Source: an uncultured Pseudomonadota bacterium
Lineage (GTDB): Bacteria > Pseudomonadota > Alphaproteobacteria > Rs-D84
Assembly: GCA_902774305.1 (NCBI GenBank)
Contig: CACYHY010000001.1
Coordinates: 1-51,099, forward strand
DNA length: 51,099 nt
Direction: 5' to 3'
Below, piece after piece: positions 8,850 through 17,238 of this stretch (positions are counted from its first letter, which is position 1; every line of letters starts with the position of its first letter). The notes below the pieces were generated by a model that was not told the origin of the DNA, searched no databases, and saw only the letters and a list, made by a program, of their open reading frames with translations. Position numbers and translations under genes: made by a program.

Positions 8850-11501
8850 ATGGCACAAGATAAAGATTCTTTTGATAAAAAACCGTTTTCCGACACACCT
8901 ATTGTGCCATCTGCTGTGAATATACCTAAAAAATTTGGGGTAACCGATTATACTTCCATATTAAACAATGCTTTTTCGCAACCGAATTCCGATTCAGATA
9001 ATTTTGACAAAAGCAGCTCTATGGTCGAAATAGAATTTCCTGATGATTTACCTGCGGATATGGCTGCATTATTTCTTATTTTGGTTGGTGCCACCCCTGC
9101 TGCACCTACTAACGACAAAAGTCTTTTAGGCGCAGATTATGCTAATGGATATATGTTGGTGGCCAACAAACAAGTAACTGAAAGTTTTATAAACAAATAC
9201 AAAACACCCGATGATTTAAATGACGATCCTGTTCTGTTGCAATTTTATGCAGCATTAGTCAAATGCAAATCCAAAATCAAGTTACGTCCATGGAACCATC
9301 GTAAATCTAATGAATTTTTACAAGTGTTGGATAATGCTTATGCAAGCAACCGATATATATTTGATAGATTCAATGCTATTCCGAATTGGTATGCCCCAAT
9401 ACACGACAAGATAAACTTTATGTGCACTTTGTGTTCAGACATTTTCCGTATCGACAAACTTTCCCCAAAAAATGCTAGAAAAGAAGAAATTTTCAAACAT
9501 TTTATATTGATGGAAATTGAAAGAATTAAAAATGCACCAACTGCTGTTGAACAAGATGTTTTGCTGGATAAATTTATGCATAGTATTGTTATTGAAACAA
9601 CTATACTGCAACGCAAATGGAATGAATTTTATTTTACTTCACTGGGTAAATTAAAGATGTCCAAACCTTTATCAATGATGGTTGTTTTGGACGATGGTTC
9701 ACACGCAGACTTTTTCAAGTTAGATAAAGACAAATCTTATCGTATTATGAACCATGTCAATGTTGCTAAAATAAATCAATTTGTTGATTTTTCGAATATT
9801 GATGTTGATGGTGGTTTTGGTTGTTCCAAAGCAAAAGTGCCCATTATACTTCCAAAAAGCATATACAATTTGTTAGATTGTTCTCAGTGTTGCGATAATT
9901 TTATAACACCGGAAACTCGTTTTCCAACAGGCACTTGTGTTATCGACCTTACCTGCACTATAAAAAGTTTTACAGATTTAAAAAATCTTAATTTACCAGA
10001 ATCTGTAAACCAGATTGTGCTGGCAAAATCTTTGATAAATTCTGTTCTGAAAGATCCTGCAAAATTAGCTGAGTTTAAAAGTTTCGAAGAAAAGTATCCG
10101 AATATAAAAATTGTAGCAACAATAAATGACAAATCATTGCAGGAAATGTTAGCACCAGCAAAACCTGTTGACACCAAACCGGTTACACCAAAGGCAGAAC
10201 CTAAAATTGCTGAAACAAAAACTGTTATTCCTGCAAAAACATCCGAATGGCTGACTCGTAAAGAAGTCTTGGCTTTGATTGAACAGGATTCTGAATTTAG
10301 CAACATTGAAGGATTGGACAGATTTATTAAACGTGCAATAAATTCAAGTGCAATTATAAAAAAAGAAAACAAAACACAAGAAGATGGCGCTGTTGTTTCT
10401 TGCGTACACATAAATTGCGTACCAACAATCAAACAAACTGTTTTGCAAATCATTGAAGAAGATACAAAACGTGCAAAACCAAAACAAATTGTAAATGATG
10501 TAACCCCAGAAGAAGCACCAAAAGCAAAAAAAGCAAAGAAACAAAAACCAGTAAAAATTGCTAAATTCATTTCACAAAAAGTTTGGAATGATATTAAAAA
10601 CTCATGCAATGATAGTGCTCATTTGATATGTTCTGTATTGGAACATATCAATAAAGTTAACATTGATTTTACAAAAGAAAAAGTAGTGGCTGGGCCTGTT
10701 AAATACATTGATAAAAACGGTAAAATTCAGGTTGTTCCAACATTACACATAGAAGACATCTGTGCAATAACACAAAGCATTGGAAACAGATATACTGGTA
10801 AACGCATTATTTGGACTATGAATTCTCATGACAACATCTTGGTTGCAATACGTTTTATGGAAACACATGCTGACAACACAAATGATGCCAAAGAATACAA
10901 AGAAACACGTAAATATGCAGCAAAAGTTCAAAATACTGATGGCGAAAATATTACTCGTGATTTTGTCGTTGCCCAAGGTTATTTAAATGTTGCTGATTTA
11001 TTGAAACAATATAAACCAACAAAAACAGAGGAAAAAACGGAAGAAAAACAACCAGTAAAAACTGTGAAACAAACAGACACAAAAGAAGAACCAAAAACGC
11101 CTGTTGTTGAACCTGCAACAGAAACGGTGACTCGTGTAAAACATTCACACAAAAAAACTACACAGACTGATGATTTATTACCAAAACAATCTGTAAAAAC
11201 TGTTAAACAAACAGAACAAGAATCATCTGTACAAACAGATGCAGAACAAACCAAAGCGACCGTTGTCGAACCAACAACAGAACCGGCAGTTCGTGCGAAA
11301 CGTCCACGAATAAGAACCACACAAGCTGAAGTTAAATCATTAGAAGCCGAAATAGCCGCATTTATTGAAGGTTTGGATAACAAAATTAAAACGCTTTCTA
11401 TACGAATGGGTAAACAAAAAGATGATCCTAAAAAACAATTAGAAACATTAAAAGAAATAGAACATTACATACAAGAAAAAATAAATTTACAAAGAGAATA
11501 A
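8850..11501 (+). CDS. Unknown 883-residue cytoplasmic protein with charged repeat linker
   Basis: I do not recognise this protein. It has no signal peptide or membrane segment. Residues 1 to about 430 look globular, with many aromatic residues. A second segment near residues 465-540 (EWLTRKEVLALIEQ and following) could be a small helical or winged-helix-like domain, and a third near 575-710 looks globular. Residues about 715 to 830 are a low-complexity Lys/Glu/Thr/Val linker with recurring KTVKQT and VVEP-type words. The last 55 residues form a predicted coiled coil (EVKSLEAEIAAFIEGLDNK). It stands alone between a consensus promoter and a hairpin terminator, and is divergent from the sugar operon. 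The layout suggests a scaffold or regulator, but no function can be assigned. Confidence 0.85.
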   Translation: MAQDKDSFDKKPFSDTPIVPSAVNIPKKFGVTDYTSILNNAFSQPNSDSDNFDKSSSMVEIEFPDDLPADMAALFLILVGATPAAPTNDKSLLGADYANGYMLVANKQVTESFINKYKTPDDLNDDPVLLQFYAALVKCKSKIKLRPWNHRKSNEFLQVLDNAYASNRYIFDRFNAIPNWYAPIHDKINFMCTLCSDIFRIDKLSPKNARKEEIFKHFILMEIERIKNAPTAVEQDVLLDKFMHSIVIETTILQRKWNEFYFTSLGKLKMSKPLSMMVVLDDGSHADFFKLDKDKSYRIMNHVNVAKINQFVDFSNIDVDGGFGCSKAKVPIILPKSIYNLLDCSQCCDNFITPETRFPTGTCVIDLTCTIKSFTDLKNLNLPESVNQIVLAKSLINSVLKDPAKLAEFKSFEEKYPNIKIVATINDKSLQEMLAPAKPVDTKPVTPKAEPKIAETKTVIPAKTSEWLTRKEVLALIEQDSEFSNIEGLDRFIKRAINSSAIIKKENKTQEDGAVVSCVHINCVPTIKQTVLQIIEEDTKRAKPKQIVNDVTPEEAPKAKKAKKQKPVKIAKFISQKVWNDIKNSCNDSAHLICSVLEHINKVNIDFTKEKVVAGPVKYIDKNGKIQVVPTLHIEDICAITQSIGNRYTGKRIIWTMNSHDNILVAIRFMETHADNTNDAKEYKETRKYAAKVQNTDGENITRDFVVAQGYLNVADLLKQYKPTKTEEKTEEKQPVKTVKQTDTKEEPKTPVVEPATETVTRVKHSHKKTTQTDDLLPKQSVKTVKQTEQESSVQTDAEQTKATVVEPTTEPAVRAKRPRIRTTQAEVKSLEAEIAAFIEGLDNKIKTLSIRMGKQKDDPKKQLETLKEIEHYIQEKINLQRE

Positions 11502-11504
11502 AAC

Positions 11505-11530
11505 ACCGCCCAATCGGGCGGTATTTTGTT
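11505..11530. terminator. Bidirectional intrinsic terminator
   Basis: ACCGCCC (11505-11511) and GGGCGGT (11516-11522) form a perfect seven-pair stem with an AATC loop. A T-rich tract follows on both strands, so it can serve the 883-residue protein and the convergent membrane protein gene at 11545. Confidence 0.85.
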
Positions 11531-11544
11531 CGTGGCAAAACAAA

Positions 11545-12009
11545 CTATTTACGATTTTTTTTAGTTTTATTTTTAGGTTGTTTTTCTTCTTCTAAATCCC
11601 AAGCCGCACTTTCTGGGATAATTGCCTGCAACATTTCACGAAACTTTGGATTTTTTGCCATGTAATAACGAATACCATATAATGATGCAACAGTGATATA
11701 ATGTTCAATATCTTCACGTGTAACGTTGTCTGCCAATCTATCCCGCAACCCATCCAATATATCTATTAACGCACCGCGCGCACGATGAAAAAATCTATTA
11801 CGATATGCATGACATATTGTTTCTATCCACATCCATATCAACGATACTAAACCAGGAATAATAATACATGCTGCAAAATACCGGAACCAATCATGACACG
11901 CAGTTGTCCCCAACATCATTGTGCACATATATTGGCAATGCAACAACATAACAGCAAATATTTCATAAACAAATAATATCGTGATATAAATTTTTGGTTT
12001 TAATAACAT
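11545..12009 (-). CDS. Small membrane protein of unknown function
   Basis: The 154-residue product has two hydrophobic segments, about residues 7-25 and 45-65. They are followed by a soluble helical domain rich in charged residues (LIDILDGLRDRLADN, then YITVASLYGIRYYMAKNPKF) and a very basic C-terminal tail. The topology predicts a cytoplasmic domain of about 85 residues. The ATG at 12009 is preceded by a purine-rich AGGGGG-type ribosome site. It stands alone between two terminators. I recognise no family. The helical domain could bind a protein partner or nucleic acid, but nothing in the sequence decides this. Confidence 0.75.
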   Translation of the reverse strand: MLLKPKIYITILFVYEIFAVMLLHCQYMCTMMLGTTACHDWFRYFAACIIIPGLVSLIWMWIETICHAYRNRFFHRARGALIDILDGLRDRLADNVTREDIEHYITVASLYGIRYYMAKNPKFREMLQAIIPESAAWDLEEEKQPKNKTKKNRK

Positions 12010-12080
12010 TTGCGCCCCCTTAACCTATTTACCAATATTGTGACACAAATGCATATCATCCGCATCAAGAACGAAAACCT

Positions 12081-12118
12081 AAAAAAATACCCCAATAAAA
12101 TCGGGGCACTTTTTTTTT
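12081..12118 (-). terminator. Intrinsic terminator after cvpA
   Basis: On the minus strand GCCCCGATTTTATTGGGG forms a stem of four to five G-C-rich pairs, followed by TATTTTTTTA. It lies directly beyond the cvpA stop at 12130 and separates that operon from the membrane-protein gene. Confidence 0.8.
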
Positions 12119-12129
12119 ATAAATTAAAA

Positions 12130-12909
12130 TTATTCCGCATCTGCATTATCGTTATTTGCGCGGGCGGATGTTTCAATTTGTAACAACTGATTTTCCAACG
12201 CAGTGCGTTCAGATGATTTATATCCTGTATCTGCATCAGGTTTTACAGTTGGCGCAGGTTTACCCTCGGATTTTTTATCTGATGCACTATCTTTACTGCG
12301 TGCTTCACCATTTTTAATTTCATTTGCCGCAGATACCGCAGGACTGATTAAATTCTTATAAATCTCGTCTGCTTGTTTTGTACCCTCAATATCACGTGCC
12401 AATAATTTATTTTCAGCACCAGGCACAAACCAATCATCTAATTTAACCGCAGTCATTTGCATTATTGGACGTGTACGCGCATTTTCAATCCATTCTGGCA
12501 TACGTGGCACATCAGAATAATACCACAACCCAATCCAATATACGATGCCCATAACAACAATTCCACGGATAATACCGAATATGACACCCAAAGTATGATC
12601 GGTTACATTCATCATAGATTCTTGTATTCTGTCGCGTAATTTTTGATTTACGAAACCAACCAACAACAATATTACAAAGAATACTACAAAATATGATGCA
12701 ACCAATGTCACAACCGTAGAATCTGGTAATTTGAACCATGATTGAAACACACCATCCAACCAAGGTGATGCAAAACGTGCAGCAATAGCCGCAGCCACCC
12801 ATGACAGTGTTGCGATAGTTTCATATACACCACCACGTATTGTTGCCCATACGGTTGATGCTAACAATACGATGATGTATACATAATCTAAACTGGTTAA
12901 ATCAAACAT
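12130..12909 (-). CDS. cvpA: CvpA family membrane protein
   Basis: The 259-residue protein begins MFDLTSLDYVYIIVLL and has four hydrophobic segments in the first 145 residues, with the family features WATIRGGVYETIATLSWV and GVIFGIIRGIVVMG. CvpA proteins are inner-membrane proteins linked to colicin V export and to envelope homeostasis. The last 85 residues are a hydrophilic Lys/Ala/Asp-rich tail without obvious fold, longer than in E. coli CvpA. It lies 18 bases after the CPHC thioredoxin-like gene and shares its promoter at 13533-13561. Alphaproteobacterial cvpA often lies near radA or purF, which are not here. Confidence 0.88.
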   Translation of the reverse strand: MFDLTSLDYVYIIVLLASTVWATIRGGVYETIATLSWVAAAIAARFASPWLDGVFQSWFKLPDSTVVTLVASYFVVFFVILLLVGFVNQKLRDRIQESMMNVTDHTLGVIFGIIRGIVVMGIVYWIGLWYYSDVPRMPEWIENARTRPIMQMTAVKLDDWFVPGAENKLLARDIEGTKQADEIYKNLISPAVSAANEIKNGEARSKDSASDKKSEGKPAPTVKPDADTGYKSSERTALENQLLQIETSARANNDNADAE

Positions 12910-12927
12910 AGTTCAAAACCCCGATTT

Positions 12928-13509
12928 TTATTTTTTGGATTTTTTACGAGATACTGTAACCCCTAATACCAACAAAGCAAATATAACAATCGCCCATGTC
13001 CATGATGTTACATTGCTGGATAAATCATCAGTTTTTTTTTCAGCACTTTCGTCTGATGCAGGCATAAAATATTCTGTCACAGTTGCAACTGGGGTTGGGT
13101 GTTCAGAACGATATTTATCACCGTCTGCAGCAATTGCTTTTTTAACATCCGCAGCAGATTTTTTGGCATCATCACCCAAATCAACTTCTATGGCAGCACG
13201 TAATTCATCAGCCATAGATTCACCAAAACCTTGGAAACATTTTTCGCCAATCTTAATAACTGGAACACCACCAGATGAAAAATCACAGCTTTTCAGCACA
13301 TCCATAAACAATGCACGATGTTCTGGAACTGTCACATCCACAGTTGTTACAGTTATTGTTGGATATTCATAGATAAAATTATTGTTTGTAAAATCCTTGG
13401 CATGATGACAATGTGGACATGTTGGTGAATAGTAAATTGTCATATCTGCCGCAGGTGCAGCACCAACAAAACACAAACCTAATAAAGCTGATAAAACTGT
13501 TTTTTTCAT
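12928..13509 (-). CDS. Exported thioredoxin-fold protein (CPHC) with C-terminal membrane anchor
   Basis: A Sec signal (MKKTVLSALLGLCFVGAAPA) precedes a glutaredoxin/thioredoxin-like domain with the active site YYSPTCPHCHHAKDF near residue 30 and a cis-Pro segment GGVPVIKIG near residue 85. The CPHC dipeptide is the same as in DsbA. After residue 135 comes a low-complexity linker, then a single membrane segment (SWTWAIVIFALLVLGVTV) and a basic end. The predicted form is therefore a periplasmic redox domain anchored by its C-terminus. It probably oxidises or isomerises disulfides in exported proteins, and several Cys-rich exported proteins are encoded elsewhere in the window. Partner and direction of electron flow are inferred. 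Confidence 0.8.
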   Translation of the reverse strand: MKKTVLSALLGLCFVGAAPAADMTIYYSPTCPHCHHAKDFTNNNFIYEYPTITVTTVDVTVPEHRALFMDVLKSCDFSSGGVPVIKIGEKCFQGFGESMADELRAAIEVDLGDDAKKSAADVKKAIAADGDKYRSEHPTPVATVTEYFMPASDESAEKKTDDLSSNVTSWTWAIVIFALLVLGVTVSRKKSKK

Positions 13510-13532
13510 AATTTCTCCTTTTCAATGATTAG

Positions 13533-13561
13533 ATTATAGAAATATGAAGCAAATCGTGCAA
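13533..13561 (-). promoter_or_regulatory. Promoter of the CPHC protein-cvpA operon
   Basis: Reading the minus strand, TTGCAC (13561-13556) and TATAAT (13538-13533) are 17 bases apart. The transcript would carry AAGGAGAA just before the ATG at 13509. Confidence 0.7.
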
Positions 13562-13590
13562 GATAATTTTATGAAAAAATTATATTTATT

Positions 13591-13887
13591 TTATCTGGAA
13601 TTCATTAAACGTACATCATCAAATTCTGGATGGCCAGCAAAAACATTTTGAACCGATGGGCATATAGTTAAAATCTTGCGGTGTTGTATGCGCGCCAATT
13701 CCACTACGCGACTTACCAGATTTAATGCTATTGGCAATTTTTGATAATCATTTTCTACGAATGTATGATCTATCATTAACTTGTCTATGCCGATTTTTAC
13801 AAAAGTTATTTCAGCAATATTTTCGCCATTACATTTGGCACAGAAACCACATCCATCTGGCAAAATTTCATATTCAATTTTGTTCAT
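13591..13887 (-). CDS. Small GNAT-family acetyltransferase-like protein (COG2388 type)
   Basis: This 98-residue protein matches the compact YjdJ/COG2388 group of predicted acetyltransferases. Features are GENIAEITFVKIGIDKLMIDHTFV in two adjoining beta strands, then VVELARIQHRKILTICPSV, and the terminal HPEFDDV, which corresponds to the HPEY/F-D end of this group. An unusual CGFCAKC cluster near residue 15 might bind a metal. Proteins of this type bind acetyl-CoA but have poorly known substrates. The ATG at 13887 has AAGGGT upstream. It lies between ldh and the CPHC gene with its own intergenic space. Confidence 0.7.
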   Translation of the reverse strand: MNKIEYEILPDGCGFCAKCNGENIAEITFVKIGIDKLMIDHTFVENDYQKLPIALNLVSRVVELARIQHRKILTICPSVQNVFAGHPEFDDVRLMNSR

Positions 13888-13956
13888 AGCAACACCCTTG
13901 GGTTATGGGTTTACTATAAACACAATACTATATGTAATAAATACGATTAAAATCCA

Positions 13957-14880
13957 TTACAGACTTTTATAATTTCTGTAAATTGTACGACCAGATGCAC
14001 GCAAAGCTTCGGATTCCGCAGCAGACAGCTTTGGCATTAAAACACGTACGACACCATTTTCACCAACAATAGTCGGCAAAGACATTGCTAGGTTTTTTTT
14101 CGGGTTGCAAGTACTGACTGTCAAAATACGTTTTTCATCATTGATTATACAACGCAATAAATCATTTACAGCTGCTGCGATTCCATCCCATGTTGCACCA
14201 CGACCTTGAATAATTTCATATGCAGCATTATGAACACGATGTTCGATAGTTTTGCGTGTTGTTTGTGGCAAACTTAATTTCATAGTGCGACAAAAATCAT
14301 TTAGTGGAATAGCCCCCACTGTCGCAGATTCCCAATTCACAACCGAAGAATCACCATGTTCGCCCAAAACGTATGCATTTATTGACATTGGTGACACGTC
14401 CAATTGACGCGCCAATATAGTGCGCAAACGTGCAGAATCCAACATAGTTCCAGTTCCAATCACGCGTTCAGTTGGCAGTCCAGACAAATCACGTGCCAAC
14501 ATAACCATTACATCCAATGGGTTTGTCACAACAATAATTTTAACTTTCTTTGGATCAACATTTGCCATGACACGTGGGATAATGTCCGCGATAACATTTG
14601 CATTAGCGGCTAATAAATCTGTACGTGTTTGACCAGGTTTTTGATTTGCCCCCGCCGCAATTACAACAATTTCAGACCCTTTGATTTCGCGATAATTGCT
14701 GGCGGCAGTAATTTTAACATCAAATGAAAAAACCGCAGCATGTCCCAAATCCGCCGCCGCTGCACGCGCACGCACACCATCCCTGTCGAACAAAACCATT
14801 TCATGCACCAGACCTGTACTTTTAATTGCGGTTGCAACCGCAGCACCAACCGAACCAACACCAATAATCGCGACTTTCAT
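13957..14880 (-). CDS. ldh: L-lactate dehydrogenase
   Basis: It interconverts pyruvate and L-lactate with NADH. The start is ATG 14880 (MKVAIIGVGSVGAAVATA), with GAGGAG upstream; the frame is open further upstream but lacks support. The Rossmann motif GVGSVG is followed by AGANQKPGQTR. The Gln in the specificity loop is typical of lactate dehydrogenases, whereas malate dehydrogenases carry Arg there. GTGTMLDSARLR and the catalytic His in VLGEHGDSSV are clear. At 307 residues the length is normal. It has its own extended -10 promoter just behind the proS terminator. A fermentative role in an oxygen-poor niche is a reasonable inference. Confidence 0.9.
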   Translation of the reverse strand: MKVAIIGVGSVGAAVATAIKSTGLVHEMVLFDRDGVRARAAAADLGHAAVFSFDVKITAASNYREIKGSEIVVIAAGANQKPGQTRTDLLAANANVIADIIPRVMANVDPKKVKIIVVTNPLDVMVMLARDLSGLPTERVIGTGTMLDSARLRTILARQLDVSPMSINAYVLGEHGDSSVVNWESATVGAIPLNDFCRTMKLSLPQTTRKTIEHRVHNAAYEIIQGRGATWDGIAAAVNDLLRCIINDEKRILTVSTCNPKKNLAMSLPTIVGENGVVRVLMPKLSAAESEALRASGRTIYRNYKSL

Positions 14881-14902
14881 ATTAATCTCCTCTGTTGGTT
14901 TT

Positions 14903-14911
14903 ATTATATCA
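14903..14911 (-). promoter_or_regulatory. Extended -10 promoter for ldh
   Basis: TGATATAAT on the minus strand (14911-14903) is an extended -10 element (TGn plus TATAAT) without a clear -35. It lies 12 bases beyond the proS terminator stem and upstream of the ldh ATG at 14880. The same nine bases occur before plsX and before the outer-membrane protein at 20803. Confidence 0.6.
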
Positions 14912-14922
14912 AATAACACTAT

Positions 14923-14954
14923 AAAAAAACAGGGATTTTCATCCCTGTTTTTTT
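14923..14954 (-). terminator. Intrinsic terminator overlapping the proS stop codon
   Basis: AAAAAAACAGGGAT (14923-14936) pairs perfectly with ATCCCTGTTTTTTT (14941-14954) around a four-base loop. The outer stem includes part of the proS stop codon (14953-14955), so the ribosome finishing proS would cover one arm. Confidence 0.9.
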
Positions 14955-16389
14955 AATAAGATTTCGCAACATAGACATATGTATCATCATCTGGATCCAA
15001 ACAGCGACGTGAAATTTTATATTTCTCCATTAAACCTTCAAATTCATCATTCAATGTTAAACCATATTTTATTTTGAAAAATCCGGTCGTACCTGCTGCT
15101 AATTCTTTTTCCAAATCAGTCAATGTCGCAACAGCGTGTATTTGTTCATCACGGCGTTTTAATGCACGTTCATACATTTCAGATTGCATTGTTGTCATAA
15201 TATCAGCCGCAGAGGCAATCAATTCATCAACTGTAATCGTGCGTTTTGATTCTTTGCCAATATCACGGCGCGTAATTGTGACGGTACCATCATCCATTTC
15301 ACGGCTACCTATTTCAACACGCAGTGGCACACCGCGTTTAATCCATTTCCACATTTTGTCAGGGGCGCGCATATCAGATGTATCAACCAATACACGTAAA
15401 CCTGTTTCACGCAATTTATCACCCAATTTTTCAGCGTACGCGTTTAATGTTTCTGTATTTTCTTCACGAACAACCGGGATAATCACAATTTGATAAGGCG
15501 CAATCAATGGTGGCAAAACCAAACCATCATCATCAGAGTGAATCATAAACAAACCGCCCATCATACGTGTTGAAGTTCCCCAACTGGTTGTCCAACCGTA
15601 CTGTAACTTACCGTCAGTTCCAAGGTATTGAATATTAAATGATTTTGCAAAATGCTGTCCCAAATCATGTGATGTACCAGCCTGCAATGCTTTACCATCT
15701 TGCATAATTTGTTCAACAGTGTATGTATGATCAGCACCAGCAAATCTTTCTTCGGGCGTTTTTTCGCCAGCAATTACAGGGGCAGCTAAGACTTCACGCA
15801 TATAATCTTCATACATTTTATGCATTTTACGCGCATCAGCATTTGCTTCTTCGTGTGTAGCAAAAACATTATGACCTTCTTGCCAATTAAATTCAGATGT
15901 GCGTAAAAACATACGTGGACGCATTTCCCAGCGCATAACATTTACCCATTGATTCAATTTCAATGGCAAATCACGCCAAGACTGAACCCAACGTGACATC
16001 GCTTCGCCAATGATTGTTTCAGAAGTTGGACGAATAACATACGGTTCTGTTAGTTCTGCTTCTGGGTCCGGTTGCAAAACACCGTCAATCATTTTCAAAC
16101 GATAATGTGTAACAACAGCTGCCTCTTTTGCAAAACCAGCCACATGTTCGGCTTCTTTATTAAAATATGCGATTGGTATCAACAATGGAAAGTTTGCGTT
16201 TTGGACACCATTGGCCTTAATCCGTTTATCCATTTCATCACGCATTAATTCCCATATAGCCCATCCATAAGGTTTAATAGTCATACAACCACGCACAGGT
16301 GCGTTTTCTGCTAAATCTGCGGCAACTATTAAATTTTGATACCATTCACTAAAATTTTCTTCCCTCGTTGGTGTTATTGCTGTTTTCAT
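14953..16389 (-). CDS. proS: Prolyl-tRNA synthetase, archaeal/eukaryotic type
   Basis: It charges tRNA-Pro with proline. The 478-residue length, the absence of an editing insertion and the sequence belong to the short ProS3 class found in archaea, eukaryotes and some bacteria. Class II motif 2 appears as WEMRPRMFLRTSEFNWQEGH and motif 3 as the stretch after GWTTSWGTSTRMMGG. The early segments RGCMTIKPYGWAIWE and TEPYVIRPTSET are typical of the class, and the protein ends in a free C-terminal Tyr (VYVAKSY), as archaeal-type enzymes do. It begins three bases after the olsA stop, so it is read as the end of the ornithine-lipid operon. Most alphaproteobacteria have a different, bacterial-type ProRS, so lateral acquisition is likely. 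Confidence 0.93.
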   Translation of the reverse strand: MKTAITPTREENFSEWYQNLIVAADLAENAPVRGCMTIKPYGWAIWELMRDEMDKRIKANGVQNANFPLLIPIAYFNKEAEHVAGFAKEAAVVTHYRLKMIDGVLQPDPEAELTEPYVIRPTSETIIGEAMSRWVQSWRDLPLKLNQWVNVMRWEMRPRMFLRTSEFNWQEGHNVFATHEEANADARKMHKMYEDYMREVLAAPVIAGEKTPEERFAGADHTYTVEQIMQDGKALQAGTSHDLGQHFAKSFNIQYLGTDGKLQYGWTTSWGTSTRMMGGLFMIHSDDDGLVLPPLIAPYQIVIIPVVREENTETLNAYAEKLGDKLRETGLRVLVDTSDMRAPDKMWKWIKRGVPLRVEIGSREMDDGTVTITRRDIGKESKRTITVDELIASAADIMTTMQSEMYERALKRRDEQIHAVATLTDLEKELAAGTTGFFKIKYGLTLNDEFEGLMEKYKISRRCLDPDDDTYVYVAKSY

Positions 16390-16392
16390 TTT

Positions 16393-17238
16393 CTATCTCT
16401 TTTTTATCTCTTTATCTTTTAATTCCATATATTTGTTTGATACGATTTCGTGTAATTTTTTTGCAATTTCTTTTCTGTCCATACCCTTGACGGGCACAGG
16501 ATCCAGCGCAGTTATATGAACAGTTATTCCACCCAAACGTGCAACGTGAAATATTTGTCCAAATGCACTGCGTTCAACCTCGCATTTTGGACCAGTATCT
16601 TGCTTCGCATTATCAAAATATGCATAATCATTTGCCAAGACCTGATCATTTACGCATTTATTACGTTTAGTACGATATGTTATAACAAGTGGCTGTATAG
16701 TCAAATCTGGCATTTCTTCAGCAATATTAAACAATGAAGATTTGAATTCTTTCACATATGCGCCATTTGTTGTGGTTCCTTCTGGGAACAATACAACCGG
16801 ATAAGACGCGGTATGCATTTGTTTTGACACGACCTCTAAAGCCTCGGCCGCATGCGAAGGACGTCTATCAACAAACACAACACCAAACTTTTTTGCAATC
16901 CATCCAACCAATGGATAACTGGCAATATCTATTTTTCCGACAAAAGAACAACCATATCCGATTGGTGCACTAAAAAATTCAAATACAGAAATATGATTAG
17001 CAACACAAAGTAACGGACGCGCCTTGGATAATTTTCCGTGTGTATGAACAGTAACACCAGCGGCCTTGCCAATTGTCCACATAAAAAAGCGCATATATTT
17101 TACAGAAAAACGACCAATTGGTATCAACATTATAATAGGCACATGCAACAATACAATTATGACAAACAATGCAGCACGCACTAATGCGATTGCATTTTCG
17201 AATATATTAGTCTTGCACTTATCCGCCATTACTTTCAT
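16393..17238 (-). CDS. olsA: Lyso-ornithine lipid / 1-acylglycerol-3-phosphate acyltransferase (PlsC family)
   Basis: This 281-residue membrane protein has two N-terminal hydrophobic stretches and the PlsC acyltransferase blocks: block I VANHISVFEFFSAP, block II GVVFVDRRPS, block III VVLFPEGTTTNG. In block I the usual HX4D is HX4E, a conservative change of the catalytic acid. It starts in a TAATG overlap with olsB; an alternative ATG lies three codons inside. In the ornithine-lipid pathway OlsB forms an amide on ornithine and OlsA adds the second acyl chain by O-acylation. The tight coupling to olsB is the main reason to prefer OlsA over a general phosphatidic-acid synthase, though it could do both. 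Confidence 0.83.
   Translation of the reverse strand: MKVMADKCKTNIFENAIALVRAALFVIIVLLHVPIIMLIPIGRFSVKYMRFFMWTIGKAAGVTVHTHGKLSKARPLLCVANHISVFEFFSAPIGYGCSFVGKIDIASYPLVGWIAKKFGVVFVDRRPSHAAEALEVVSKQMHTASYPVVLFPEGTTTNGAYVKEFKSSLFNIAEEMPDLTIQPLVITYRTKRNKCVNDQVLANDYAYFDNAKQDTGPKCEVERSAFGQIFHVARLGGITVHITALDPVPVKGMDRKEIAKKLHEIVSNKYMELKDKEIKKR

Noticed and set aside
9884-10609. 241-residue minus-strand frame inside the 883-residue gene
   Set aside because: It is antisense to a frame with good coding features and a promoter; the hydrophobic Phe/Ser bias is a shadow of Lys/Glu codons.
13957-14880. Malate dehydrogenase
   Set aside because: The specificity loop has Gln (AGANQKPGQ), as in lactate dehydrogenases, where malate enzymes have Arg.
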